Source: Methanofollis sp. W23 | GTDB lineage: Archaea > Halobacteriota > Methanomicrobia > Methanomicrobiales > Methanofollaceae | Assembly (NCBI RefSeq): GCF_017875325.1 | Contig: NZ_JAGGMN010000001.1 | Location: 2,500,140 to 2,564,139, forward strand | Length of the DNA: 64,000 nt | Direction: 5' to 3' | In this document: in pieces, positions 1-7,985 of the stretch | How positions within the stretch are numbered: the stretch's first letter is position 1 | Layout of the letters: each line of letters opens with the position of its first letter | Notes under the pieces: generated by a model | Seen by the model: the letters and a program-made list of their open reading frames with translations, nothing else | Databases searched by the model: none | Told to the model about the DNA's origin: nothing | Translations under genes and position numbers: made by a program

Positions 1-583
1 AGGGAACTATGAGATCACCGGAGGACGGATCCTCTATAATGACAAGGACATCACCCATATGCCCATTCATGAACGGGCAAAACTGGGTATTGGCATGCTG
101 TTCCAGCGTCCTCCCACGATATCAGGTTTGAAACTCGGCAAGCTCCTCACGGCGATATCAGGGGGGAAGACCGGCGACATCCCGGCCTACGCCAGGGGAG
201 TGAACATGGAGGGTTTTCTTGAGCGCGATATCAACAAAGGATTCTCCGGTGGGGAGATCAAGCGGAGTGAAGTCTTGCAGTTGATGGTGCAGCGGCCAGA
301 CTTCGTGATGATCGACGAACCAGAGAGCGGGGTTGACCTGGAGAACATCTCTCTGATGGGCAACTCCATCGCTCAACTCCTCCAGAAAGATCTGCATATC
401 GTAAACCGCCAGAAGAGCGGGCTGATCATCACCCACACCGGCCATATCCTCAACTATATCGAGGCCGACTTCGGGCATGTGATGATCGACGGGCAGATCC
501 GGTGCCATGGCAACCCGCGCGAAATCCTCAATGTCATCAAAGAAAAAGGCTACAAGGAGTGCCTCGCATGCCAGCAGATATGA
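1..583 (+). CDS. sufC: SufC-type Fe-S cluster assembly ATPase (5' truncated)
   Basis: ABC-type ATPase of the SUF system, which powers Fe-S cluster assembly on the SufB/D scaffold in the cytoplasm. The reading frame is open from base 2, so the N-terminus with the Walker A loop lies before the window. Visible are the Q-loop region (MLFQRP), the signature FSGGE followed by IKRSE, and the Walker B/D-loop stretch MIDEPESGVD, then an ITHTGH switch histidine. The segment IKRSEVLQLM is typical of SufC rather than of transport ATPases. It overlaps the SufB/D gene start, so the two are co-transcribed. Identification is firm; only the start is missing. Confidence 0.93.
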   Translation, partial: GNYEITGGRILYNDKDITHMPIHERAKLGIGMLFQRPPTISGLKLGKLLTAISGGKTGDIPAYARGVNMEGFLERDINKGFSGGEIKRSEVLQLMVQRPDFVMIDEPESGVDLENISLMGNSIAQLLQKDLHIVNRQKSGLIITHTGHILNYIEADFGHVMIDGQIRCHGNPREILNVIKEKGYKECLACQQI

Positions 584-1677
584 ACGAATTTTTTAGACTT
601 CCTGAATCAGAGCGAGAACGCCTCACCGAGACCGGTCTTGAAGTCGGGCTTGAGAATAGGTGCGGGAGTTACTTCCAGGTCGACCAGGACACTGTCCAGA
701 CCACCTGTTCAGGGGAAGGAGTCGAGGTTATCCCCCTCCAGGAGGCCCTTGAGCGGTATGACTGGATGAAAGACCGCTACTGGAATGCCGTCAAGAAGGA
801 CAAAGACAAATTCACCAAATTTGTCGCGAAGCAGGAGAAACCCAGGGGGGTCGTCGTCATCGCTCACAAGGGGACACGGACCGTCTTCCCTGTCCAGGCC
901 TGCCTGTACCTCTCTGGCGAACCAGTCCAGACCGTGCACAACATCATGATCGCCGAGGAGGGCGCCGAACTTCACGTCATCTCTGGGTGTGCAAGCGCCG
1001 CCGGGGCAAGGAGCGGATCGCATATCGGCATCACCGAGTTCTATGTTGGGAAGAATGCCCAGATCACCTCGACGATGATCCACAACTGGAACCCCCATAT
1101 CTCGGTCTACCCGAGGAGCGCCGCCATCGTTGAGGAAAACGGGGTCTTCCTCTCCAACTATGTCTGCATGCACCCGGTGTCACGGGTCCAGATGTACCCT
1201 GAGGCACGGCTGGCAGAGAATGCCACCGCAAGGTTCTCTTCCATTGTCGTCGCTCATCCGGGTTCGCACCTTGACCTTGGTTCCCGTGCGGTCCTCCAGG
1301 GCAAAGGGAGCAGTGCAGAACTCCTCACCAGGGCGATCACCAAGGGAGGGACGGTCATCTCCCGCGGCCATGTGCAGGGCGCAACCGAAGGGACAAAGGG
1401 CCATATCGAGTGTCGGGGACTGATCCTGGAAGACGGTACCGTTCACGCCATCCCTGAGATCGAAGGGCAGGTCACCGGCACCGAACTTACACACGAGGCG
1501 GCGGTCGGCAAGATCGCCAAGGACGAGATCGAATACCTGATGGCCCGCGGCCTCTCTGAAGAAGAGGCGACGGCGACGATCATCCGCGGTTTCCTGGACG
1601 TCAAGATCGACGGCCTGCCGCCGGTGCTCCAGCAGCAGATCGACGCCGCCATCGACGCTGCAGAATCGGGGTTCTAA
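568..1677 (+). CDS. sufB: SufB/SufD family Fe-S cluster assembly scaffold
   Basis: 369-residue SufB/SufD-family protein, the partner of SufC in building Fe-S clusters. The long beta-helix core (VFPVQACLYL, EGAELHVISGC, SSAELLTRAI, GHIECRGLIL) and the C-terminal EIEYLMARGLSEEEA helix are diagnostic. Archaeal genomes often carry one short SufB/D protein with SufC, and this length fits. The ATG at 568 has AAGGAG at 554-559; a second ATG at 580 overlaps the sufC stop. Whether it is functionally SufB or SufD cannot be decided from sequence alone. Confidence 0.92.
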   Translation: MPADMNEFFRLPESERERLTETGLEVGLENRCGSYFQVDQDTVQTTCSGEGVEVIPLQEALERYDWMKDRYWNAVKKDKDKFTKFVAKQEKPRGVVVIAHKGTRTVFPVQACLYLSGEPVQTVHNIMIAEEGAELHVISGCASAAGARSGSHIGITEFYVGKNAQITSTMIHNWNPHISVYPRSAAIVEENGVFLSNYVCMHPVSRVQMYPEARLAENATARFSSIVVAHPGSHLDLGSRAVLQGKGSSAELLTRAITKGGTVISRGHVQGATEGTKGHIECRGLILEDGTVHAIPEIEGQVTGTELTHEAAVGKIAKDEIEYLMARGLSEEEATATIIRGFLDVKIDGLPPVLQQQIDAAIDAAESGF

Positions 1678-1681
1678 GGAG

Positions 1682-2344
1682 ATGAGCGAGGAGTTCGCGC
1701 GTGAGCGCCACCAGATGGTGGAACGCCAGATCCGGGCACGGGGCGTATCTGACCCCCGCCTCCTCACAGCCATGCGCGACCTCCCGCGTCATCTCTTCGT
1801 CCCTGAAAGTTTGAGGCCGGCGGCCTACGGCGACCACCCCCTCCCGATCGGGAGCGGGCAGACGATCTCCCAGCCTTACATCGTCGCCGTCATGACCGAA
1901 CTCCTCGATCTCGAACCAGGAGACCGGGTGCTTGAGATCGGGACTGGAAGCGGATATCAGGCGGCGATCCTTGGGAGGATGGCACATGAAGTCTGGAGTA
2001 TCGAACGTCTCCCTGAGATCGCCGACCTGGCGCGGCAGAACCTGGCCAGGGTCGGCGTCGAGAACGTCCACGTGGTCGCGGCCAACGGGACGCTGGGCCT
2101 CCATGAACACGCTCCCTTCGACGCCATCATCATCACGGCGGGCACCCCTTCAGTCCCCCGACCCCTCTTCGACCAGCTTGCCGACGGTGGACGGCTCGTC
2201 GCCCCGGTCGGCGGGCGTGAACTCCAGTTCCTGGTGGTCTACACGAGACGAGGGGACGAGATCATCCACCGCTCGTGGGGGGCGGTTTGTTTTGTCCCGC
2301 TCATCGGCAGGCACGGATGGGAGGAGCACCGCCGTGTGGTATGA
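1682..2344 (+). CDS. pcm: protein-L-isoaspartate O-methyltransferase
   Basis: SAM-dependent methyltransferase that starts repair of isoaspartyl residues in aged proteins. At 220 residues it has the family length. The N-terminal helix (MVERQIRARGVSDPRLL, then MRDLPRHLFVP), the GSGQTISQPYIVAVM substrate motif and the SAM-binding motif VLEIGTGSGYQAAIL are all present. It begins four bases after the sufB stop and its end overlaps the next gene, so it is probably in the same transcript. No link to Fe-S assembly is implied beyond shared expression. Confidence 0.95.
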   Translation: MSEEFARERHQMVERQIRARGVSDPRLLTAMRDLPRHLFVPESLRPAAYGDHPLPIGSGQTISQPYIVAVMTELLDLEPGDRVLEIGTGSGYQAAILGRMAHEVWSIERLPEIADLARQNLARVGVENVHVVAANGTLGLHEHAPFDAIIITAGTPSVPRPLFDQLADGGRLVAPVGGRELQFLVVYTRRGDEIIHRSWGAVCFVPLIGRHGWEEHRRVV

Positions 2345-2939
2345 CGTCACTCGTCCTCTCAACGAAGATGTTGTGACCTTTCCTGGCGACCCGGTGCCGA
2401 CCTTCGGACGGGAAGATTGCGGCGAATATGTGCTCTCCCACCTCGCGCTCTCGACCCATACCGGCACCCACATCGACGCCCCGTCTCACTATCTAAAAAA
2501 TGATCGCTCTGTCGATCGGATCGATCCCGCCAGGCTCCTTGGGCGCTGCCGCGTCCTCGACCTCGGCAGGGTGACCGGGATCACGCAGGCCGACCTGGAG
2601 GGGCGGGTCGATGAGGTTGAGCGGGTCCTCTTCAAGACCTGGTTCTCAGAGAAAAAAGATTTTGATCCCAATTTTCCCTATCTCACCCATGACGCCGCAT
2701 CGTACCTCCTCGAAGGTGGAACCTCCTCTGTCGGGATCGATTCGCCCTCTATCGAGGCCTACGAGGGAGACGGTTCGGTCCATTGTCTCCTTCTGGGGAA
2801 CGAGGTCGCGGTCATCGAACTCCTCGACCTTTCTGCCGTGCCTGAAGGTGACTATTATATGGCGGCGCTCCCTCTCAGGCTCGAAGGGCTTGACGGTTCG
2901 CCGGCGCGGGTGATCCTCTCAGACCAACCAATCATATGA
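2334..2939 (+). CDS. cyclase family protein (kynurenine formamidase-like hydrolase)
   Basis: 201-residue metal-dependent hydrolase of the cyclase/kynurenine-formamidase superfamily. The zinc motif HTGTHIDAPSH sits near residue 45, preceded by the family opening YDVTRPL and FPGDP. The C-terminal half keeps GIDSPSIE and a late glutamate/histidine pocket region. I chose the GTG at 2334 because GGGAGGAG (2319-2326) lies seven bases before it and the homology begins there; it overlaps the end of pcm. Substrate unknown: family members open arylformamides or act on small amides. Kynurenine chemistry is not expected in a methanogen. Confidence 0.85.
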   Translation: MWYDVTRPLNEDVVTFPGDPVPTFGREDCGEYVLSHLALSTHTGTHIDAPSHYLKNDRSVDRIDPARLLGRCRVLDLGRVTGITQADLEGRVDEVERVLFKTWFSEKKDFDPNFPYLTHDAASYLLEGGTSSVGIDSPSIEAYEGDGSVHCLLLGNEVAVIELLDLSAVPEGDYYMAALPLRLEGLDGSPARVILSDQPII

Positions 2940-2947
2940 GGTGACCT

Positions 2948-3553
2948 ATGAATCTGATCGCATCTGCTGTAGCTGAACTCAAGGAACAGATCAAAGACTC
3001 AGGCTGCGAGGACGGAGTTGTCGTCCTCACACAAAATTCCCCCAGGCCTCTCTGCCAGTACCCGCAAGGTGTTTGTGTGGATGCCAGATTTGGTGACAGG
3101 ACCGGACACGTCGTCACCACCGACCCTCTCAAGGTCTCGACCAGGATTTCCTTCATGTATGGAGCGCCCCTCTCCCGCCCGGTCGAGCGGACCGCGGCCT
3201 GTGCGATCATCAACGCCGTTACAGGATTTTTCTGCACCAATAGGAAGATGAACGCCTGTAACCCGGCACATCATGCTCCCTGTCTCCAGGACCTCGTCGC
3301 CGCCCTTGGAGCCCAGACGGTCTACGTCGTCGGCGAGGCGGCGGGGATCCCCGAGGCCCTGGAAGCGCACCTCGTCGCTACTCCGGAGGAGGCCGACGTC
3401 CTCCTGGTCACCGGTCCTGGGCTGATCTCAGATGACGGCCTGGCAGCGGTTGAAGGTGCGAGGGGGGAGAAACGGGTGATCTTCCTTGGGCCGTCAACTG
3501 CAGGTGTTGCGAATCTCCTCGGGATCGAGCACTGGTGCCCATACGGGAATTGA
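2948..3553 (+). CDS. DUF4213/DUF364-like protein, possible metal-chelation family
   Basis: 201-residue protein without a firm assignment. The second half (ADVLLVTGPGLISDDGL, then VIFLGPSTAGVANLLG) resembles the Rossmann-like DUF364 putative heavy-metal chelation domain, where a 'TGTTL...LGPSTP' pattern is usual. The first half contains an ERTAACAIINAV helix like the DUF4213 lid. It is cysteine- and histidine-rich around residues 100-120 (NACNPAHHAPC), which could bind metal. It starts eight bases after the cyclase gene with GAGGTGA ahead of the ATG, so it is the last gene of the sufC-onward transcript. Function unknown. Confidence 0.6.
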   Translation: MNLIASAVAELKEQIKDSGCEDGVVVLTQNSPRPLCQYPQGVCVDARFGDRTGHVVTTDPLKVSTRISFMYGAPLSRPVERTAACAIINAVTGFFCTNRKMNACNPAHHAPCLQDLVAALGAQTVYVVGEAAGIPEALEAHLVATPEEADVLLVTGPGLISDDGLAAVEGARGEKRVIFLGPSTAGVANLLGIEHWCPYGN

Positions 3554-4320
3554 ATCTCAGGGCCTGTAGAAATCGTCTTGATGACGCTCTGTGGGGTGGG
3601 CTCGCCCCCGCGTCGAAGAGAACTATCAAGAGGATTTACCATGAAAATGGCCCTGAAGATTTCTTCTATAGGCTCTGTAGAATACCCTCTCCTGAACCCC
3701 TGCCGATGAAGAGTGGCGGGGATTGCAGTCTCTCTATTGGCTTGAATGAGGATTTGATCATACCTGACCTTCTCATGGCTGATATACAGAGGACAGAAAC
3801 ATCTTCTGAATGATCAGTCTCCCTCCTTCCCAACTCTATCTTCATTCCCGGGCTTCCGGGGGCCGCGCCCCCGGCGCGGTGGTGTGGGAAGGCATGATGA
3901 TCGGGCGTGCTGCCCTCATCGTAGAATCCGCCCTGGAATCTCGTGTCTGGGGGGTGCCCCTCCCAGACCCCTCATGGGAGAGAGGATATGTGGGGGCGGC
4001 AACAAAGTGGTGGTCCCCTGTGGTGTCCTGATCTGAAGAGGAAACAAGGATCCACTCATTAGAGACCAACCAGAGATTCATGCTCGATTCTACAGAGCCA
4101 TGAGAAGATCTTTGATCATCAAGAGAGCCCTCTGGCCTGGTTGACTGGGGAAGCAAGGATACCCATGAACCCTGTCTCATGAGATCTCAAGGGGGTGTGT
4201 TCCCTCCTCATGCCTGATCCCGCCGCCCCTATCTCTCCATGAAACCGTGAAGAACCCTGTTTTCTCCAGGCACCTCACCAGATCCCAAACCTCATATCCT
4301 GTGACAGACCAATACCACGC
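3554..4320. repeat. intergenic repeat region with MITE-like elements
   Basis: No convincing gene. The region holds a left end GGCCTGTAGAAATC at 3561 and a larger element at 3671-4099 whose ends are GGCTCTGTAGAAT and its exact inverted complement. Inside is a G+C hairpin (CCGGGGGC/GCCCCCGG near 3855-3880) flanked by CTTCCC...GGGAAG. The module at 3890-3935 (AAGGCATGATGATC...) recurs at 59013-59055. The last 120 bases before glmM show no clear TATA box or Shine-Dalgarno site. Confidence 0.65.
3671..4099. mobile_element. MITE-like element, 429 bp, copy A
   Basis: The two ends are a perfect 13-base inverted repeat, GGCTCTGTAGAAT at 3671 and its complement ending at 4099. This is about 200 bp longer than the standard copies, so it may be a composite or a copy with an internal insertion. 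The flanking octamers (CTTCTATA and ATGAGAAG) do not match, so no target duplication survives. Confidence 0.5.
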
Positions 4321-5580
4321 ATGCTTTTCGGCTCTTCAGGGATCAGGAGAAGATATTCGGGAGCATTTGTCGGACTGGCCGTCAAGGTCGGGGTCGCCGT
4401 CGGCCAGCGCGGCCAGAGTGCCGTCATTGGTAGAGATACCAGGACGACCGGACCACTCATCGCTGACGCCGTCACGTCTGGCATGCTCTCGACCGGCGTC
4501 GAGGTCTATGACTGCGGGATCGCCCCCACCCCGACGGTCGCCTGCGCCGCCCGCGACCACGCCCTTGGCGTGATGGTCACCGCCTCGCACAACCCGGAGG
4601 AATACAATGGGATTAAACTTCTCAATCCTGACGGCTCTTCATTTACCTCGGACCAACAGCAGGAGACCGAGGCCGCGGTCCAGGGCGGGCGTCCTGCCAG
4701 GTGGGAGGAACAGGGACGGCTCCACCGCCTCGACGCCGTCTCTCTCCACAAGAAGGCGATACTCGAGAGTGTCACCCTCCCGGAGGGGTTACACGCCGTC
4801 GTCGACTGCGGCAACGGGGCCGGGAGCGTCATTACCCCCTCGCTCCTCGCCGATGGAGGAGTCCATGTCCTGGCCCTCAACGCCGATCCTGAAGGCCGGT
4901 TTGTCAGGCCCTCCGAACCCCTGGAGGAGCACCTCCCGTACATGTCTGCCATGGTGAAGAAACACAATGCCTCCTGCGGGATCATCCATGACGGCGATGC
5001 GGATCGGATGATGGCCTTCGACGGTGCAGGCCGCTATATCGGCGGCGACCACATGATGATGCTCTTTGCCGAGTATCTCGGTGCAAAAAAGGTTGTCACC
5101 ACCGCAGACGCCTCGATGGCCATCGAAGAAGTTGCCGAGGTGCGACGGACCCCGGTCGGGGACACCTATGTCTCTGAAGAACTCCTGCAATGGGGAGACT
5201 TCGGGGGCGAAGCCTCAGGGGCCTGGATCTTCCCGAAAAATTCCTTCTGTCCGGACGGGATCTATGCAGCCACGCTCCTCTGCGAGATCGCCGGTGAATG
5301 GGACCTGGCAGAGTGCATCGACGCCATGCCCGCCTACCCGATCCTGCGCGAGTCCATCCCCCTCGACGACGCCCACGAAGTGATGGCCACGATGGGCGCC
5401 GCGGTCCCGACCGACGGGGTCAGGATCGAGGAAGAGGACGGATGGTGCCTGGTCAGGGCGAGCGGGACCGAACCGAAGGTGCGGTTTACCGCCGAAGGGA
5501 AAGACCTGGCGACGGCAAAACAGGTGATGGAGACCGCGAAAGAACGGTTGCAGGCCGCACGCAAGGGGAGGACGGCCTGA
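4321..5580 (+). CDS. glmM: phosphoglucosamine mutase / phosphohexomutase
   Basis: 419-residue alpha-D-phosphohexomutase, interconverting hexosamine-6-P and hexosamine-1-P. The phosphoserine loop TASHNP places the catalytic serine at residue 89. The metal loop DGDADR has Asp224, Asp226 and Asp228, and the phosphate-binding RASGTEPKVR is near the C-terminus. Substrate choice among GlcN-1-P, Glc-1-P and Man-1-P cannot be read directly. Glucosamine is favoured because GlmS and two sugar nucleotidyltransferases follow in the same operon. The next gene overlaps by one base (TGATG). Confidence 0.9.
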   Translation: MLFGSSGIRRRYSGAFVGLAVKVGVAVGQRGQSAVIGRDTRTTGPLIADAVTSGMLSTGVEVYDCGIAPTPTVACAARDHALGVMVTASHNPEEYNGIKLLNPDGSSFTSDQQQETEAAVQGGRPARWEEQGRLHRLDAVSLHKKAILESVTLPEGLHAVVDCGNGAGSVITPSLLADGGVHVLALNADPEGRFVRPSEPLEEHLPYMSAMVKKHNASCGIIHDGDADRMMAFDGAGRYIGGDHMMMLFAEYLGAKKVVTTADASMAIEEVAEVRRTPVGDTYVSEELLQWGDFGGEASGAWIFPKNSFCPDGIYAATLLCEIAGEWDLAECIDAMPAYPILRESIPLDDAHEVMATMGAAVPTDGVRIEEEDGWCLVRASGTEPKVRFTAEGKDLATAKQVMETAKERLQAARKGRTA

Positions 5581-6779
5581 TGGAGTGTGTCATTCTCGCC
5601 GCCGGTGAAGGTACCAGGATGCGTCCGCTCACTGCCGACCGGCCCAAAGTGATGCTCCCCATCGCCAACCGCCCGATGCTTGAACACCTCGTCTGTGCGG
5701 TCAGGGACGCCGGGATCACCTCGGTGGTCTTGGTCGTCGGCTATGGCGAGCGGGAAGTGCGCGATTGGTTCGGCGACGGAAGCCGTTTTGGGCTCTCGAT
5801 ACGCTATGTCACTCAGCGCCACCAGCTTGGCACCGGCGACGCCCTCATGGCGACGGAGGGCCTGACCACTGGGCGGTTCCTGATGCTCAATGGTGACATG
5901 ATCGTTGAGAGCAGCGACCTTGCCGCCCTCTGTCAGAGGGAGGCCCCGTGCATGGGGGTGCACGAGTCTGACCATCCGCAGGACTACGGGGTCGTCACCA
6001 TGGACGGCGCCCAGATCACCGGGCTTGAAGAGAAGTCCAGACACCCCAGGAGCACCTGGATCAATGCTGGCGTCTACCTCTTCGACCAGGAGATCTATGC
6101 CAGGGCCGAAGACCTCTCCCTCTCCGGGCGCGGCGAGTACGAACTCACCGACGCCCTTGAGGGATATATCGCCGAGGGACGGCTCACAGCCTATCCTCTT
6201 AAGACCTGGATGGATGTCGGGTCGCCCTGGGACCTCCTCGACGCCAACGCCACCCTGCTTGCCGGCATGGAGGCGTCGAGAGATGGCGCCGTCGAGGAGG
6301 GCGTCGTCGTCCACGGCAAACTCATTCTTGGCAAAAATTCGGTCGTCAAGGCCGGGACCTACATCGAGGGCGACTGCGTCATCGGTGACGGATGCACCGT
6401 GGGACCCCACGCCTATCTCAGGGGTTCGACCACCATAGGCGACTCCTGCCACATCGGCCACTCGGTCGAGGTGAAAAATTCGATCATCTTTGCCGAGACC
6501 AAGATCCCGCACTTCAACTATCTCGGGGACTCGGTCGTCGGTAGCCACTGCAACTTCGGTGCCGGAACAAAGGTGGCAAACCTCAGGCACGACCACGGGA
6601 TCATCAGGGTCAACGGCCGTTCGACAGGGAGAAAGAAGTTCGGGGCCATCATCGGCGACCACGTCCTCTTCGGGATCAACTGCTCGGTGAATGTCGGCAG
6701 CGTCATCGGGAGTTACTCTCTCATCGGGCCGCACAGCCTCGTCGAAGGGGTCCTCCGAGACAGGACCGTGATCAGGTGA
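5580..6779 (+). CDS. bifunctional sugar-1-P nucleotidylyltransferase/acetyltransferase, first copy
   Basis: 399 residues: an N-terminal nucleotidyltransferase with the signature LAAGEGTRMRPLT (about 6-18) and Lys23, then a C-terminal left-handed beta-helix of hexapeptide repeats (from about 245 on). The helix includes the acetyltransferase-like stretch NFGAGTKVANLRHDHG. This is the architecture of archaeal GlmU-type enzymes that acetylate GlcN-1-P and/or make UDP-GlcNAc. The ATG at 5580 overlaps the glmM stop; an upstream extension in the same frame lies inside glmM and is rejected. A paralogue follows at once, so the two may divide nucleotidyl- and acetyltransfer. Confidence 0.88.
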   Translation: MECVILAAGEGTRMRPLTADRPKVMLPIANRPMLEHLVCAVRDAGITSVVLVVGYGEREVRDWFGDGSRFGLSIRYVTQRHQLGTGDALMATEGLTTGRFLMLNGDMIVESSDLAALCQREAPCMGVHESDHPQDYGVVTMDGAQITGLEEKSRHPRSTWINAGVYLFDQEIYARAEDLSLSGRGEYELTDALEGYIAEGRLTAYPLKTWMDVGSPWDLLDANATLLAGMEASRDGAVEEGVVVHGKLILGKNSVVKAGTYIEGDCVIGDGCTVGPHAYLRGSTTIGDSCHIGHSVEVKNSIIFAETKIPHFNYLGDSVVGSHCNFGAGTKVANLRHDHGIIRVNGRSTGRKKFGAIIGDHVLFGINCSVNVGSVIGSYSLIGPHSLVEGVLRDRTVIR

Positions 6780-6790
6780 GGTGGAAAAAG

Positions 6791-7942
6791 ATGCAGGCAG
6801 TGATTCTTGCAGCAGGAGAGGGCAGACGTCTCCGCCCTCTCACCCACACGGTGCCGAAGGCAATGGTGCCGGTGGCCAACCGCCCGATCATCGAGTACAT
6901 CGTGCGGGCACTCGAGAAAAACGGGATCAGGGACATCATCGTCGTGGTCGGCTACCAGAAAGAGCGGGTGATCAGGCACCTCAACACCCTCGACCTCCCG
7001 GTGCGGGTCGTTGTCCAGGACCGGCAACTCGGCACCGCCCATGCCCTGCAATGCGCCGCTCCTCTCATCAAGGAAGATTTCCTCCTCCTTTCGGGAGACA
7101 ACTACGTCGACACCGCGTCTATCGCACGGATCATGCAGGAGAGAAACGCCGTCCTGACCTGGGAACACCCCTATCCCTCCAACTTTGGGGTGCTCATGAT
7201 CAAGGACGGACTTGTCAGGCAGGTCCTTGAGAAACCTGACGAAGCCCCAGGGTTCACGGTCTCGACCGGGATCTTCTCCCTCGACCCCGGGTTTTTTGCG
7301 TATCTTGAGAGCACCGAGATCCCGGACGCTGTCAACGCCATGATCGCCGCCGGCACGCCGCTCAAGGCGGTCAGGGCCACCGATTGGCAGGACGCCATCT
7401 ACCCCTGGGACCTCCTGCGCCTGAATGCCGCCCTCCTCCGGGGGGTCACCCAGGAACGGGCAGGAAAGATCGGGGCGAACGTGGTGATCAGGGGCCCGGT
7501 CTCAATCGGCAGAGGGACCACCATCGGCCCGAACACCACCATCCTTGGCCCGGTGGTGATCGGGGAGGACTGTGCGATCGGTCCCAACTGCGTGATCCTC
7601 CCAGATACCAGCATCGGTGCCAGGACCGAGGTCGAACCCTTCACCATGATCGGGCGGTCTCTCGTCCTTGATGATGTCAGGATCGGGTCACACGCCCGGA
7701 TCACCGATGCCGTCATCGGGACCGGGTCATGTCTTGGAGACCACATGACCGCCGTCCCGCACAAGACCATCTTTTCCATCGAGGGCGAGTTGATCAGGGC
7801 AAAGTTCGGGGCCATCGTCGGGGACAATGTCAGGACCGCCCCTTTCTGTGTGCTCAAGAATTGTATCATCGGGAATGGGGTGGAAGTGGAAGACGGGAAA
7901 ACGATCTATGGGGAGGTTCCGGATGGAGCAAGAATTATATAA
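6791..7942 (+). CDS. sugar-1-P nucleotidylyltransferase with hexapeptide repeats, second copy
   Basis: 383-residue paralogue of the preceding protein with the same LAAGEGRRLRPLT signature, Lys at the PKAMVPVANRP loop and a long hexapeptide-repeat tail. It lacks the exact NFGAGT stretch; the equivalent region reads KFGAIVGDNVRTAPFC. I start at ATG 6791 because GAGGTGG lies five bases upstream; an in-frame GTG at 6776 overlaps the preceding stop. Likely makes UDP-GlcNAc, UDP-Glc or dTDP-Glc. UDP-GlcNAc fits the operon, but the sequence does not decide it. Confidence 0.87.
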   Translation: MQAVILAAGEGRRLRPLTHTVPKAMVPVANRPIIEYIVRALEKNGIRDIIVVVGYQKERVIRHLNTLDLPVRVVVQDRQLGTAHALQCAAPLIKEDFLLLSGDNYVDTASIARIMQERNAVLTWEHPYPSNFGVLMIKDGLVRQVLEKPDEAPGFTVSTGIFSLDPGFFAYLESTEIPDAVNAMIAAGTPLKAVRATDWQDAIYPWDLLRLNAALLRGVTQERAGKIGANVVIRGPVSIGRGTTIGPNTTILGPVVIGEDCAIGPNCVILPDTSIGARTEVEPFTMIGRSLVLDDVRIGSHARITDAVIGTGSCLGDHMTAVPHKTIFSIEGELIRAKFGAIVGDNVRTAPFCVLKNCIIGNGVEVEDGKTIYGEVPDGARII

Positions 7943-7946
7943 ATAT
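7935..7946 (+). promoter_or_regulatory. TATA box, putative glmS promoter
   Basis: TTATATAAATAT overlaps the stop codon of the upstream gene and lies about 40 bases before the glmS start. It suggests glmS and the genes after it can be transcribed from an internal promoter as well as by read-through. Confidence 0.55.
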
Positions 7947-7985
7947 TCAGAGGATACTCACCAGAACAACAGAGAGTGATGCGGT

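Noticed and set aside
158-508. Minus-strand open frames opposite sufC, sufB and most other genes
   Set aside because: They follow the G+C-biased third position of the real genes, have no start signals and no recognisable motifs.
3810-4180. Short open frames in the gap before glmM
   Set aside because: They run through the hairpin core of a repeat element, on both strands.
5298-5579. Longer N-terminus for the first nucleotidyltransferase
   Set aside because: The extra 94 residues lie wholly inside glmM and are Arg/Gly-rich shadow sequence; the family signature begins at ATG 5580.
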